A DNA stretch of 64,000 nt from Haloimpatiens massiliensis (GTDB taxonomy: Bacteria; Bacillota; Clostridia; Clostridiales; Clostridiaceae): contig NZ_LT854640.1 of the NCBI RefSeq assembly GCF_900184255.1, forward strand, positions 2,045,103 through 2,109,102, given 5' to 3'. Positions 32,112 through 40,591 of the stretch are shown one piece after another. The notes beneath the pieces are model-generated. The model had not been told where the DNA came from and ran no database searches. It saw only the letters and a list, made by a program, of their open reading frames with translations. A program made the translations under genes and the position numbers. Numbering within the stretch: the first letter of the stretch is position 1; each line of letters starts with the position of its first letter.

Positions 32112-33629
32112 TAATGGTGCTTCAGCCTTAGACTTCACTGTTTTTTTATAAGTTTTACTCTCAAATACCTCTTCCGACAAACTCTTTCTTAAAGATACCA
32201 TAGACATTATCATGACAAATGCAAATGGAAAGGCTGCTACTATAGAAGCTGTTTGTATCATTTGGAGTCCACCAGCTAATAAAAATGCTATAGTTAATGC
32301 AGATTGCAGTATTCCCCAAGTAATCTTCTTAAAATTGCTAGGATTTAAACTTCCTTTACAACTCAACATACCTAAAACAAAAGTAGCAGAATCCGCTGAA
32401 GTTACAAAAAATGTACCCAAAAGACATATAGCTATAATTGAGATCAATTTTCCCAAAGGATAGGTATTAATAACAACAAAAAATGCAGTTTCTGCATTTT
32501 TTATGGCTGATAAAGCTATACTTTTATCTACCTGAAATCCCATAGTTCCGAATATAGCAAACCATAAAAAGCAAACTATAGAAGGTACGAGAAGCACTCC
32601 TAATAAAAATTCTTTTATAGTTCTTCCTTTAGAAATTCTAGCAATAAATATACCTACTGGTGGTGCCCAAGCTATCCACCAACCCCAGTAGAATATAGTC
32701 CATTTTTTATACCATTCTCCTTTTACAAATATATTATTATTACTTATTAAAAGATCTTTTGCATACACCCCTAATCCTTGGAATAGTTTTTTAAACATCT
32801 CTGATGTAGGGCCTACTATTACAACCAACACCACGAGTATAAGTGCCAATATTAAGTTTAAATTAGACAAACCCTGTATCCCTTTATCTAAACCTGAACA
32901 TGAAGACATAATAAAGCAAACTGTAACTATACCTATTATAATCAATTGAGTAGTAATGCCCATTGGCACATTAAAAAGATGATTTAATCCTGAATTAATT
33001 TGAAGAGCTCCAAGTCCTAAAGAAGTTATAACTCCAGCTACTGTAGCAAATATAGTAAATATATCAATAACATTACCTATCCACCCAGAAGCTTTTTCTT
33101 CACCTATCAGTGGAATAAGCAAACTACTCATTAATGCCGGCTTCCCTTTTCTAAACTGAATATATGTTAATGCTAAAGCCAAAACCGCATAACAAGACCA
33201 AGCTGAAATACCCCAATGCAAAAATGATTTAGACATAGCAAATGTTTTTGCCTCTTCTGTAAAACCTTGAATATTATGAGGGTGAATGTAGTGATTCAAT
33301 GGTTCTGCTACACCCCAAAAAATTAATCCTATACCCATTCCTGCACTAAATAACATGGCAAACCAAGACGTTAAACTATATTTAGGTTCATCTTCATCCT
33401 TACCTAATTTAATATTTCCATATTTACTAAATCCAATCCATATACAAAATACAAAAAAAGATATCATAACTAATATATAAAACCAGGAAAACTTATTTAA
33501 TAAGAAATCCAATACCTTGTTATTAATATTTTCAAACCTACGTATATTAAAAAACGCATAAATTAATAAACATACTAAACTAATTAATGAAATATAAAAA
33601 ACCTTATCTTCTTTTATTTTTTTAATCAT
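32109..33629 (-). CDS. BCCT family betaine/carnitine/choline transporter
   Basis: A 506-residue secondary transporter with twelve helices. The BCCT signature appears as FYWGWWIAWAPPVGIFIARI followed by SKGRTIKEF at about 310-340, and AMLFSAGMGIGLIFWGVAEP near 88 is the glycine-rich substrate segment. It imports compatible solutes such as glycine betaine. Pro-Pro replaces the more usual Pro-Phe in the signature. It is divergent from a BusR-like regulator, which argues for osmoregulated uptake. AAAGGGGAAG precedes the ATG. Confidence 0.92.
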   Translation of the reverse strand: MIKKIKEDKVFYISLISLVCLLIYAFFNIRRFENINNKVLDFLLNKFSWFYILVMISFFVFCIWIGFSKYGNIKLGKDEDEPKYSLTSWFAMLFSAGMGIGLIFWGVAEPLNHYIHPHNIQGFTEEAKTFAMSKSFLHWGISAWSCYAVLALALTYIQFRKGKPALMSSLLIPLIGEEKASGWIGNVIDIFTIFATVAGVITSLGLGALQINSGLNHLFNVPMGITTQLIIIGIVTVCFIMSSCSGLDKGIQGLSNLNLILALILVVLVVIVGPTSEMFKKLFQGLGVYAKDLLISNNNIFVKGEWYKKWTIFYWGWWIAWAPPVGIFIARISKGRTIKEFLLGVLLVPSIVCFLWFAIFGTMGFQVDKSIALSAIKNAETAFFVVINTYPLGKLISIIAICLLGTFFVTSADSATFVLGMLSCKGSLNPSNFKKITWGILQSALTIAFLLAGGLQMIQTASIVAAFPFAFVMIMSMVSLRKSLSEEVFESKTYKKTVKSKAEAPL

Positions 33630-33745
33630 ACACTTCCCCTTTCTGACAACTTCATTTTTTTATCAGTTCGTTAGTTTTGACAACTTGATTATAACATAAG
33701 ACATGTCAGTTGTAAAATTTTAGATTTTTCAAAATTTATTTTATT
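33630..33745. promoter_or_regulatory. Divergent region with repeated TGACAACTT-like motifs
   Basis: CTGACAACTTCA, TTGACAACTTGA and ACATGTCAGTTGTA lie within 75 bases between the BCCT and busR genes. They could be operator half-sites for the regulator. This is pattern only. Confidence 0.35.
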
Positions 33746-33775
33746 TTTACAATGAATTTTGATATAGTATATAAT
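33746..33775 (+). promoter_or_regulatory. Sigma-A promoter of the busR-like gene
   Basis: TTTACA and TATAAT are 18 bases apart; the ATG at 33816 is 40 bases downstream. Confidence 0.55.
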
Positions 33776-33815
33776 GTATGAGTATAAAATACCTTGTAAA
33801 GTGAGGAGAATTAAA

Positions 33816-34439
33816 ATGACAAATATAGACTCTCCACGATATATTAGAATCGCCTTAGATCTAGCTTATAGAATATATTCAGGAGAATTTAAAGTTGGAG
33901 AAAAAGTGCGTGGGCGTTCAACCCTATCCAGTAAATACGGTGTATCACCTGAAACTATAAGACGTGCTATTTCCCTATTAAAAGATATGAATGTGGTAAC
34001 TGTTTCTGAAAAAAGTGGAATATACATAAAATCTTACGAAAATGCATATTTATTTATTCAAAAATTTAATGATGAAAATAATTTAAAGCAATTAAGACAA
34101 AAAATTAAGGAACTTAAAGAAAAAAAGGATAAGATAGAAGTGGAACTTAACAAAAACCTAGATCTACTTTTAGAATATTCAATTCAGCTTGAAAAAGCCG
34201 ACTCTTCTAATCACTATGAGATAGAAATTCCTAACGATTCACATATAGTAAATAAAACCATATGCGATACAGAATTTTGGAAACACACTAATGCCACTAT
34301 AATAGCCATAGAGCGAAATAGTGAAATCTATGTATCTCCTGGCCCATATTTTATTTTTAAAGAAGGAGATATAATTAAATTTATATGTAATGAAGCTAAC
34401 ATTAATAAAGTAAGATCTTACATTGAAGTAACTGAATAA
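33816..34439 (+). CDS. busR: BusR-like GntR/RCK_C regulator, probably c-di-AMP responsive
   Basis: A 207-residue regulator. The winged GntR-type HTH (about 5-72) contains STLSSKYGVSPETIRRAISL. A coiled coil follows (LKQLRQKIKELKEKKDKIEV, about 85-125), then a C-terminal RCK_C/TrkA_C domain (about 135-205, TIIAIERNSEIYVSPGPYFI). This is the architecture of BusR, which represses betaine uptake when c-di-AMP binds RCK_C. The divergent BCCT gene is the likely target. The ATG at 33816 has GTGAGGAG upstream. Its TAA opens repeat D2. Confidence 0.85.
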   Translation: MTNIDSPRYIRIALDLAYRIYSGEFKVGEKVRGRSTLSSKYGVSPETIRRAISLLKDMNVVTVSEKSGIYIKSYENAYLFIQKFNDENNLKQLRQKIKELKEKKDKIEVELNKNLDLLLEYSIQLEKADSSNHYEIEIPNDSHIVNKTICDTEFWKHTNATIIAIERNSEIYVSPGPYFIFKEGDIIKFICNEANINKVRSYIEVTE

Positions 34440-34625
34440 GCATAAATTGCTACGCAATTTATGGCTTAAGTGTACTCGTTGGCCAGTGTGCTAGAGGGCT
34501 AGTAAAGGATAATTTTTCTTTATTACATTACGAAAAATTTTACAATTTAAAAAAGATAACATAATTTCACAACGTGAAATTATGTTATCTTTTTTGGCTT
34601 AACTTAAATTTTTTATTGGCGATAG
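34437..34625 (+). repeat. Family D 3'-end repeat, copy D2
   Basis: It begins at the busR stop codon with TAAGCATAAATTGC-TAC-GCAATTTATGGCTTA, followed by AATTTTTC...GAAAAATTT and a strong terminator at 34551-34595, then GGCTTAACTTAAATT. The order matches D1 after yitT, 4.4 kb away. Confidence 0.82.
34551..34595 (+). terminator. Terminator inside repeat D2
   Basis: GATAACATAATTTCAC pairs perfectly across AAC with GTGAAATTATGTTATC, then TTTTTT. Confidence 0.88.
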
Positions 34626-34737
34626 CCAGCGAAAATACTAAAACTAAAATTTATACAACCCTATGCCTCACGGCAAAATGAATTAAATTTTAGCTATTAT
34701 GCTATTTTGATAAGTATCATATAACTTTTCGAAATGC

Positions 34738-35116
34738 TACGCCTAAAAAATATTATGAGCGCCCTCTTTTTTATAAATTAAAGATTTTCCATAGCACAGC
34801 GGAGGAAAATAATCCTTTAGTAGGCTTCTCCTCCCAAACCACATACATATTAAACTAAAAATCTGATTTTAATGTAGTAATAAATGTGGAATTTAGGACT
34901 ATTGAACTAGCCCTAGAACTTCTTATGTCTTACAGTTAAAGACCCGTTAAGAAGCTTTCATGTTTGAACGAGGAACGAGTGAGTTTGAAAGCTTTAGGGA
35001 ATTTAACTGTGGGACATTTAGAAGTTCTTGGCGTATTGTGAACAGTCCAAAATTACACATTTATTACGGAATTAAAATCAGATTTTTCTTCAATGTATTG
35101 CTTCACAATATTCTTA
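34738..35116 (-). repeat. Family C repeat, copy C3
   Basis: In rbsR sense it starts at the rbsR stop (TAA, 35114-35116) with GAATATTGTGA, then AAGAAAAATCTGATTTTAAT, the long hairpin GGACTGTTCACAATACGCC ... GGGCTAGTTCAATAGTCC, and the same trailing modules as C1. C1 and C3 are nearly identical over about 350 bases and stand in inverted orientation 3.4 kb apart. There is no coding potential. Confidence 0.85.
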
Positions 35117-36109
35117 CACTGTATCTCTAATTATCAGCTCTGGCTTAAAATAAATTTGTTTTTTTTCATCCATATGTTCTATAGTATTTATCAAAAGCTT
35201 ACATGCTTCCTTTCCCATATGGTATATGGGTTGACCTATTGTAGTGAGCTCCGGCTGCACAAAGCTTGATATTCTTATATTGTCAAATCCTATTATAGAA
35301 ATATCCTCTGGTATCCTATATCCTGCTCTTAATAAAACTTTCATGCCTCCTAAAGCCATGGCATCATTTCCATAGAATATAGCATCTACACTTACTTTAG
35401 ATTTTAATATGCTTTGTGTAACCTTAATTCCTCCTTCTGTTGTAAAATCTCCTTCGAAAATAAGCTCGTCCTTATAGATATTTCTCTTAGTCATTGATTT
35501 TTTATATCCATCCAATCTTTTTTTTGACACACTTAATTCCATAGGACCTGTTACAAATGCTATACGTTTTTTCCCATTTTGTAATAGATAATCCACACCT
35601 TGTTCTACTCCCTCTTCATTAAGGCAATAAACTCCATTAAATTCTTCTACATTTTCCATGTATCTATCTACTAATACAAATGGCACATTATTATTTTTTA
35701 ATATATTTATACTTTCTTCTTTGCCTACTCCAGTTAAAAATATTATGCCATCTACTAATTTACTTATTAAAAGCTTTATATACTGTTCTTCCTTATCATT
35801 TTTATTATCTGTATTACAAAATATTACATTGTAATTAAATTTATTAGCTACATCCTCTATGGCTCTAGCTATTTCTGAAAAAAATGGATTCTCTATATCG
35901 GGAAGAATTATACCTATGGTTTCTGTTTTTTTAGTACTTAAGCTTCTAGCTACAGAATTAGGTATATAATTTAATTCTTTTGCTGAATTAAATATCTTTT
36001 CCCTAGTACTTTCTGATACATTTATTTCTTTATTATTCAAAACCATAGATACAGTAGCCTTAGATACCCCTACTGCTTCTGCTATATCTTTCAAAGTTGT
36101 TTTTCTCAT
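35114..36109 (-). CDS. rbsR: LacI-family ribose operon regulator
   Basis: A 331-residue repressor. The LacI HTH is at 4-24 (TLKDIAEAVGVSKATVSMVL), with the hinge helix near 50-58 (SVARSLSTK). The rest is a periplasmic-binding-like ligand domain. GAGGAGATATT precedes the ATG. It is the last gene after rbsB, separated from it by repeat A2. The large operator-like palindrome before rbsK is its likely binding site. Confidence 0.9.
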   Translation of the reverse strand: MRKTTLKDIAEAVGVSKATVSMVLNNKEINVSESTREKIFNSAKELNYIPNSVARSLSTKKTETIGIILPDIENPFFSEIARAIEDVANKFNYNVIFCNTDNKNDKEEQYIKLLISKLVDGIIFLTGVGKEESINILKNNNVPFVLVDRYMENVEEFNGVYCLNEEGVEQGVDYLLQNGKKRIAFVTGPMELSVSKKRLDGYKKSMTKRNIYKDELIFEGDFTTEGGIKVTQSILKSKVSVDAIFYGNDAMALGGMKVLLRAGYRIPEDISIIGFDNIRISSFVQPELTTIGQPIYHMGKEACKLLINTIEHMDEKKQIYFKPELIIRDTV

Positions 36110-36351
36110 AATATCTCCTCAAATCCCTAGGGTGTTATATTTTTTCTATATTTTAACATCATCTTACTAAATCAAAGTGCCAGAATCAACTAGACATCCT
36201 ATGAATAATCCAGGATTTATTTAATAAATCCTGGACTTTAAATACGTTCCTTTGCTTGTAAATTTCTACTAGCATAAATAATATTCATTTCTCAATTATA
36301 TTTTACTTTTATTGCTTACTATGAGCAAGTATAATTTTATAAAATCAAATT

Positions 36352-36513
36352 AGGTACATGAAAATAAATAACAAGTCAAAGATGCTGGTATATTTTGTAT
36401 CAGACAAGGAAGCAGGTTCCGCCGCTAGTAGAACTATCGTTGGGTTCTGCTGACGCAGTATGACGCAAAATAGACTAGCATACTAACTTGTTATTTATTT
36501 GAATGTGCTTACC
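36352..36513. repeat. Family A long palindromic repeat, copy A2
   Basis: Differs from copy A1 at only a handful of about 155 positions. It lies between rbsB and rbsR, with its right end five bases from the rbsB stop codon. Some differences from A1 (GGTGGG to GTTGGG) weaken rather than keep the central stem, so constraint there is not absolute. Confidence 0.85.
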
Positions 36514-36518
36514 TATAA

Positions 36519-37451
36519 TTATTTAGCATTTTCTTTAGTTACTAACATAAGTTCAACTGGTATTAATTTTTTAACCTCTTCACCTTTTGAAGCTTTAACG
36601 GCATTTTCTATTGCTATTGAACCCATTAATTTTGGCTGCTGTGCTACTGTTGCTGTCATATCTCCAGCTTTAACTGCATTTATAGCATCTTGATTTCCGT
36701 CAAATCCTACAACTATAGCTGTTTTCTTAGCTGCTTTTAAAGCCTTTACTGCACCTAGTGCCATTTCATCATTGTGAGCAAATATAGCATCTATTTGTGG
36801 TTGAGCTTGAATTATGTTTTCCATAACAGATAAACCCTTTTGTCTATCAAAATCTGCTGCTTGTTTAGCAACTAAGTTTATTTTCTTATCTTTATCAGCT
36901 ATATTGTGGAATCCCTTACCTCTATCTCTTGTAGCTGAAGCTCCTGGTATCCCTTCAAGTTCTACTGCTTTAACTGCTGATTTATCCTTTAACTGATCTG
37001 CTATAAATTTAGCCGCCATTTCTCCACCTTTAACGTTATCAGATTCTATGTGAGATGCAACTTCTCCACCATTTGACTTTCTGTCAACTGTTATAACAGG
37101 TATTTTTTGATCATTAGCTGCTTGAACTGCATTTGCCACAGCATCACTATCTGTAGGGTTTATTATTATAGCAGAAACCCCTTGTTGAACTAAATCTTCA
37201 ACATTTGATCTTTCTGTATCCGCTGAATCCTGAGAATTTAAAACTACTATTTCATATCCTAATTCTTTAGCTTTGGCTTCTGCTCCTTCTTTCATGCTTA
37301 CAAAGAATGGATTGTTTAAAGTGGATAATACCATTCCTATTTTCTTATTTTCCTTCTTAGTCTCTCCAGCTTTTTGTCCACACCCTGCCATTAATCCAGT
37401 TGTCAAAGCTAATGATGCTAAAATTGATAAAACTCTCATTTTTCTTTTCAT
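36519..37451 (-). CDS. rbsB: Ribose ABC transporter substrate-binding lipoprotein
   Basis: A 310-residue lipoprotein. The signal peptide ends in the lipobox LMAGC (Cys24). The mature part is a type-1 periplasmic-binding fold: IGMVLSTLNNPFFVSMKEGA at the start, IINPTDSDAVANAV, ITVDRKSNGGEVASHI and AIFAHNDEMALGAV, as in ribose binders. AGGAGG precedes the ATG. It captures ribose for RbsC/RbsA. Confidence 0.93.
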   Translation of the reverse strand: MKRKMRVLSILASLALTTGLMAGCGQKAGETKKENKKIGMVLSTLNNPFFVSMKEGAEAKAKELGYEIVVLNSQDSADTERSNVEDLVQQGVSAIIINPTDSDAVANAVQAANDQKIPVITVDRKSNGGEVASHIESDNVKGGEMAAKFIADQLKDKSAVKAVELEGIPGASATRDRGKGFHNIADKDKKINLVAKQAADFDRQKGLSVMENIIQAQPQIDAIFAHNDEMALGAVKALKAAKKTAIVVGFDGNQDAINAVKAGDMTATVAQQPKLMGSIAIENAVKASKGEEVKKLIPVELMLVTKENAK

Positions 37452-37665
37452 ACGTTAGCCCTCCTATTTTTCTTTTTTATATTAATTAAAATTAATCTGA
37501 ATACAATTTTTCCCATGCTAATCTTTATTAATTTATTCTTATAATACATTATCTTACAAATTGTGTATACGCAGTTATTTCTCATTTATAAAACATAGGA
37601 GACTTCTGCTAGCTACACTAAAAACCTTAGAATAGAATATATTCATAAAATAGAATTTCAACTTA

Positions 37666-38610
37666 TTATTTCTTTCCGCTGTTTACTTTTCTGTCCATAA
37701 GTACTGCTAACAATATTACAATACCTTTTACAATGGACTGATAGAATGGTGAAACATTCATAAGGTTTAATCCGTTATTTAATACTCCTATTATTAAAGC
37801 ACCTATTATAGTTCCTGTTACTGTTCCTTCTCCACCTGCAAGACTTGTTCCACCAAGTACTACTGCTGCTATAGCATCTAGTTCAAATCCTGAACCTGCA
37901 TTTGGTGAAGCTGAACCTATTCTACTTGTTACTATAATTCCACTTAAAGCTGCAGCTATACCTGATATTACATAAACCATATTCTTAATTTTTGTTGTGT
38001 TTATTCCTGATAATCTTGCTGAATCTTCATTACCGCCTAGTGCATATAAATATCTTCCATATCTAGTTTGGCTTAAAATATAGAATGCTATTACAAATAC
38101 TACTATAGTAAATATTACTGGTATTGGAATTTGATCTAATAATCTACCATTACCTATAAAACCAAAGCTTTTTCCTAAACCTGATATAGGTTTTCCATTA
38201 GTAAATACATAAGTTACCCCTCTAAATATTGTCATAGTAGCAAGAGTTGCTATAAACGCTTGTATTTTTCCTCTTGAAATAATTATTCCATTAACTAATC
38301 CTACTACTGCACCTAATGCTAGTGCCGCAACCACTGCTAAAAATACATTTCCAGTACTCTTTATAATTACTGCCGCTACAGCACCACTTATGGCTAATAT
38401 GGACCCTACAGATAAGTCTATTCCACCAGTTAAAATTACAAATGTCATACCTATAGCAAGAATTGCATTAACTGAAACTTGAGTAAATACATTTCTTATA
38501 TTGCTTACAGATAAAAATCTAGGTTCAATTATAGCTATAGCTACGCACAATATTAAAAATACAACAAGTGATTTATATTTAATTAATGTATTTTTTACAT
38601 TACTTTTCAT
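37666..38610 (-). CDS. rbsC: Ribose ABC transporter permease
   Basis: A 314-residue membrane subunit with eight to ten helices. Family features include FVILTGGIDLSVGSILAISG near 60-80 and ELDAIAAVVLGGTSLAGGEG near 245. GAGGAGAGAATT precedes the ATG. It is 48 bases after rbsA and 214 bases before rbsB. Confidence 0.94.
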   Translation of the reverse strand: MKSNVKNTLIKYKSLVVFLILCVAIAIIEPRFLSVSNIRNVFTQVSVNAILAIGMTFVILTGGIDLSVGSILAISGAVAAVIIKSTGNVFLAVVAALALGAVVGLVNGIIISRGKIQAFIATLATMTIFRGVTYVFTNGKPISGLGKSFGFIGNGRLLDQIPIPVIFTIVVFVIAFYILSQTRYGRYLYALGGNEDSARLSGINTTKIKNMVYVISGIAAALSGIIVTSRIGSASPNAGSGFELDAIAAVVLGGTSLAGGEGTVTGTIIGALIIGVLNNGLNLMNVSPFYQSIVKGIVILLAVLMDRKVNSGKK

Positions 38611-38658
38611 AATTCTCTCCTCTTTTCATATTTCATTTATAGAGTTCAATTTTTACAA

Positions 38659-40161
38659 TTATTTAATTCCTACTGCACATTTCATTATAGACTCTTGGCT
38701 TGCCTCTTCTCTATTTAGCTCACCAGTTATATTTCCTTCATGCATTACAAGTATTCTATCGCTTATTCCAAGAACTTCAGGCATATCAGAAGATATCATT
38801 ATTACTGCCTTTCCACTTTCTTTTAATACATTTAGAACATCGTATATTTCCTTTTTAGCTCCTACATCTATCCCTCTAGTTGGCTCATCTATTATAAGCA
38901 CTTTTGGAGATAACATAATCCACTTAGCAAGTATTGCCTTTTGTTGATTACCTCCACTTAAATTCTTTATAAATTGCTCTGAACTAGGTGTCTTTACTGA
39001 TAGTTTTTTAATGTATTCTTCTACGTCTTTCTTTTCCTTTTTTCTATCTATAACTTTAAATGAGTTTTCATATTTTTTAAGATTTGCAAGGGTCATATTA
39101 TCCCCAACAGACATTCCTAAAACTAAACCTTCCTTTTTTCTATCTTCTGATAGATAGCATATTCCATGGTGTATAGCATCTTTCGGAGATTTTATCTCTC
39201 TTTTTTCTCCATCTATAAATATTTCTCCGCTGGATTTTTTGTACTCTCCAAATATAGTCTTTGCCAGTTCTGTTCTTCCAGAACCCATTAAACCTGCTAT
39301 ACCCAATATTTCTCCTGCTTTAACCTGTAGAGAAGCATTTTTTACCTTATTTAAATAGTTTAAATCTTTAACTTCTAACAAAATTTCTCCAGTATCTACT
39401 TTTTTGTAAGGAAACTGTTCCTCTAGTTTTCTTCCTACAAGCATTGATATAATATCATCATTGGATATATCTGCTACCATGGCATCTCCCACATATTTAC
39501 CGTCTCTTAAGACTGTAATTCTATCACACATCTTGAATATTTCTTCCATTCTGTGAGATATATAAATTATAGCTATGCCCTTATCTCTTAGTTTTTTTAT
39601 AACAGTAAATAGATTCTTAGTTTCTACATCTGTAAGGGCTGTTGTAGGTTCGTCCATTATGATTATGCTGGCATTTTTAGTAAGAGCTTTTGCTATCTCT
39701 ATCATTTGCATTTCTCCAACACTTATATCTCTTACCAAAGTATCCGGATCTATATTGCATCCTATTTGATTTAAGAAATCCATACTTCTTTCTTTTAATA
39801 ATTTCTTACTTATTCTCCTAGAAACTTTATTAAATTTTTCATTTCCCAAGAATATATTTTCCCAAACGGTTAAGTTAGGAAGCACACTTAACTCTTGATG
39901 TATTATTGTTATTCCTTTGCTCTCTGCATCTTTTATTCCAGTTATTTCAGTTTCTTTTCCTTCTATAAGTATCTTTCCTTCATCTTTTTTGTAAACTCCA
40001 CTTAATATCTTCATAAGTGTTGATTTACCCGCTCCATTTTCACCTAGAAGTCCAAGAACCTCTCCTCCATAAGCAGAAAGTTGCACATTATCTAAAGCCT
40101 TTACCCCTGGGAAGGATTTTGATATATTTTGCATTTTGAGTATAGGTGTTTTACTCTTCAT
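38659..40161 (-). CDS. rbsA: Ribose ABC transporter ATPase (two nucleotide-binding domains)
   Basis: A 500-residue double ATPase. Domain 1 has Walker A GENGAGKST, signature VGEMQMIEIAKAL and Walker B IIIMDEPTTAL. Domain 2 has the degenerate Walker A GLMGSGRTELAKT typical of RbsA, and LSGGNQQKAILAKW. The ATG at 40161 follows AAGGAGAGGATAATT; the frame is open upstream through rbsD, but those codons are in a different frame of that gene. Confidence 0.94.
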   Translation of the reverse strand: MKSKTPILKMQNISKSFPGVKALDNVQLSAYGGEVLGLLGENGAGKSTLMKILSGVYKKDEGKILIEGKETEITGIKDAESKGITIIHQELSVLPNLTVWENIFLGNEKFNKVSRRISKKLLKERSMDFLNQIGCNIDPDTLVRDISVGEMQMIEIAKALTKNASIIIMDEPTTALTDVETKNLFTVIKKLRDKGIAIIYISHRMEEIFKMCDRITVLRDGKYVGDAMVADISNDDIISMLVGRKLEEQFPYKKVDTGEILLEVKDLNYLNKVKNASLQVKAGEILGIAGLMGSGRTELAKTIFGEYKKSSGEIFIDGEKREIKSPKDAIHHGICYLSEDRKKEGLVLGMSVGDNMTLANLKKYENSFKVIDRKKEKKDVEEYIKKLSVKTPSSEQFIKNLSGGNQQKAILAKWIMLSPKVLIIDEPTRGIDVGAKKEIYDVLNVLKESGKAVIMISSDMPEVLGISDRILVMHEGNITGELNREEASQESIMKCAVGIK

Positions 40162-40193
40162 AATTATCCTCTCCTTAAAATTAGCAACTTTTT

Positions 40194-40589
40194 CTAAAAA
40201 ACCACTCCTGATTTTAATATTATATTTGCATAAGGCGTTTGTTCTCCTGTTCTCACTACAGCCTTGCAATTTTTAAGTTCTTTTTTCAATTCTTCATGAG
40301 TTACAAATGTAATTTTTACATGGCCTATTTCTTTCTTTATTTCTTCAAATATCTCTGGGCTTACTTCCTTTGTTTCTTTAGCTATTACCACTTCTTCTAC
40401 TTTTAATTCTGCTAAAACAGCTTTAAGTGTATCCATAAAACTTGGTAAATTCTTTACTAAAGCTAAATCAATTCTTCTTGTTTCCTTTGGTATAGGAAGT
40501 CCACAATCCCCTATAGCTATGGAATCAGTATGTCCCATTTTTGATATTTCTTCACTAATAGAACTATTTAATAATGTTGTCTTTCTCAT
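40194..40589 (-). CDS. rbsD: D-ribose pyranase
   Basis: A 131-residue enzyme that converts beta-ribopyranose to the furanose form used by ribokinase. Conserved GHTDSIAIGDCGLPIP (19-34, catalytic His) and the C-terminal TGEQTPYANIILKSGV are present. GGGGAGG precedes the ATG. It starts 2 bases after rbsK ends. Confidence 0.94.
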   Translation of the reverse strand: MRKTTLLNSSISEEISKMGHTDSIAIGDCGLPIPKETRRIDLALVKNLPSFMDTLKAVLAELKVEEVVIAKETKEVSPEIFEEIKKEIGHVKITFVTHEELKKELKNCKAVVRTGEQTPYANIILKSGVVF

Positions 40590-40591
40590 GG

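Noticed and set aside
38659..40269. Extended rbsA start overlapping rbsD
   Set aside because: The extra 36 residues are rbsD in another frame; AAGGAGAGGATAATT marks ATG 40161.
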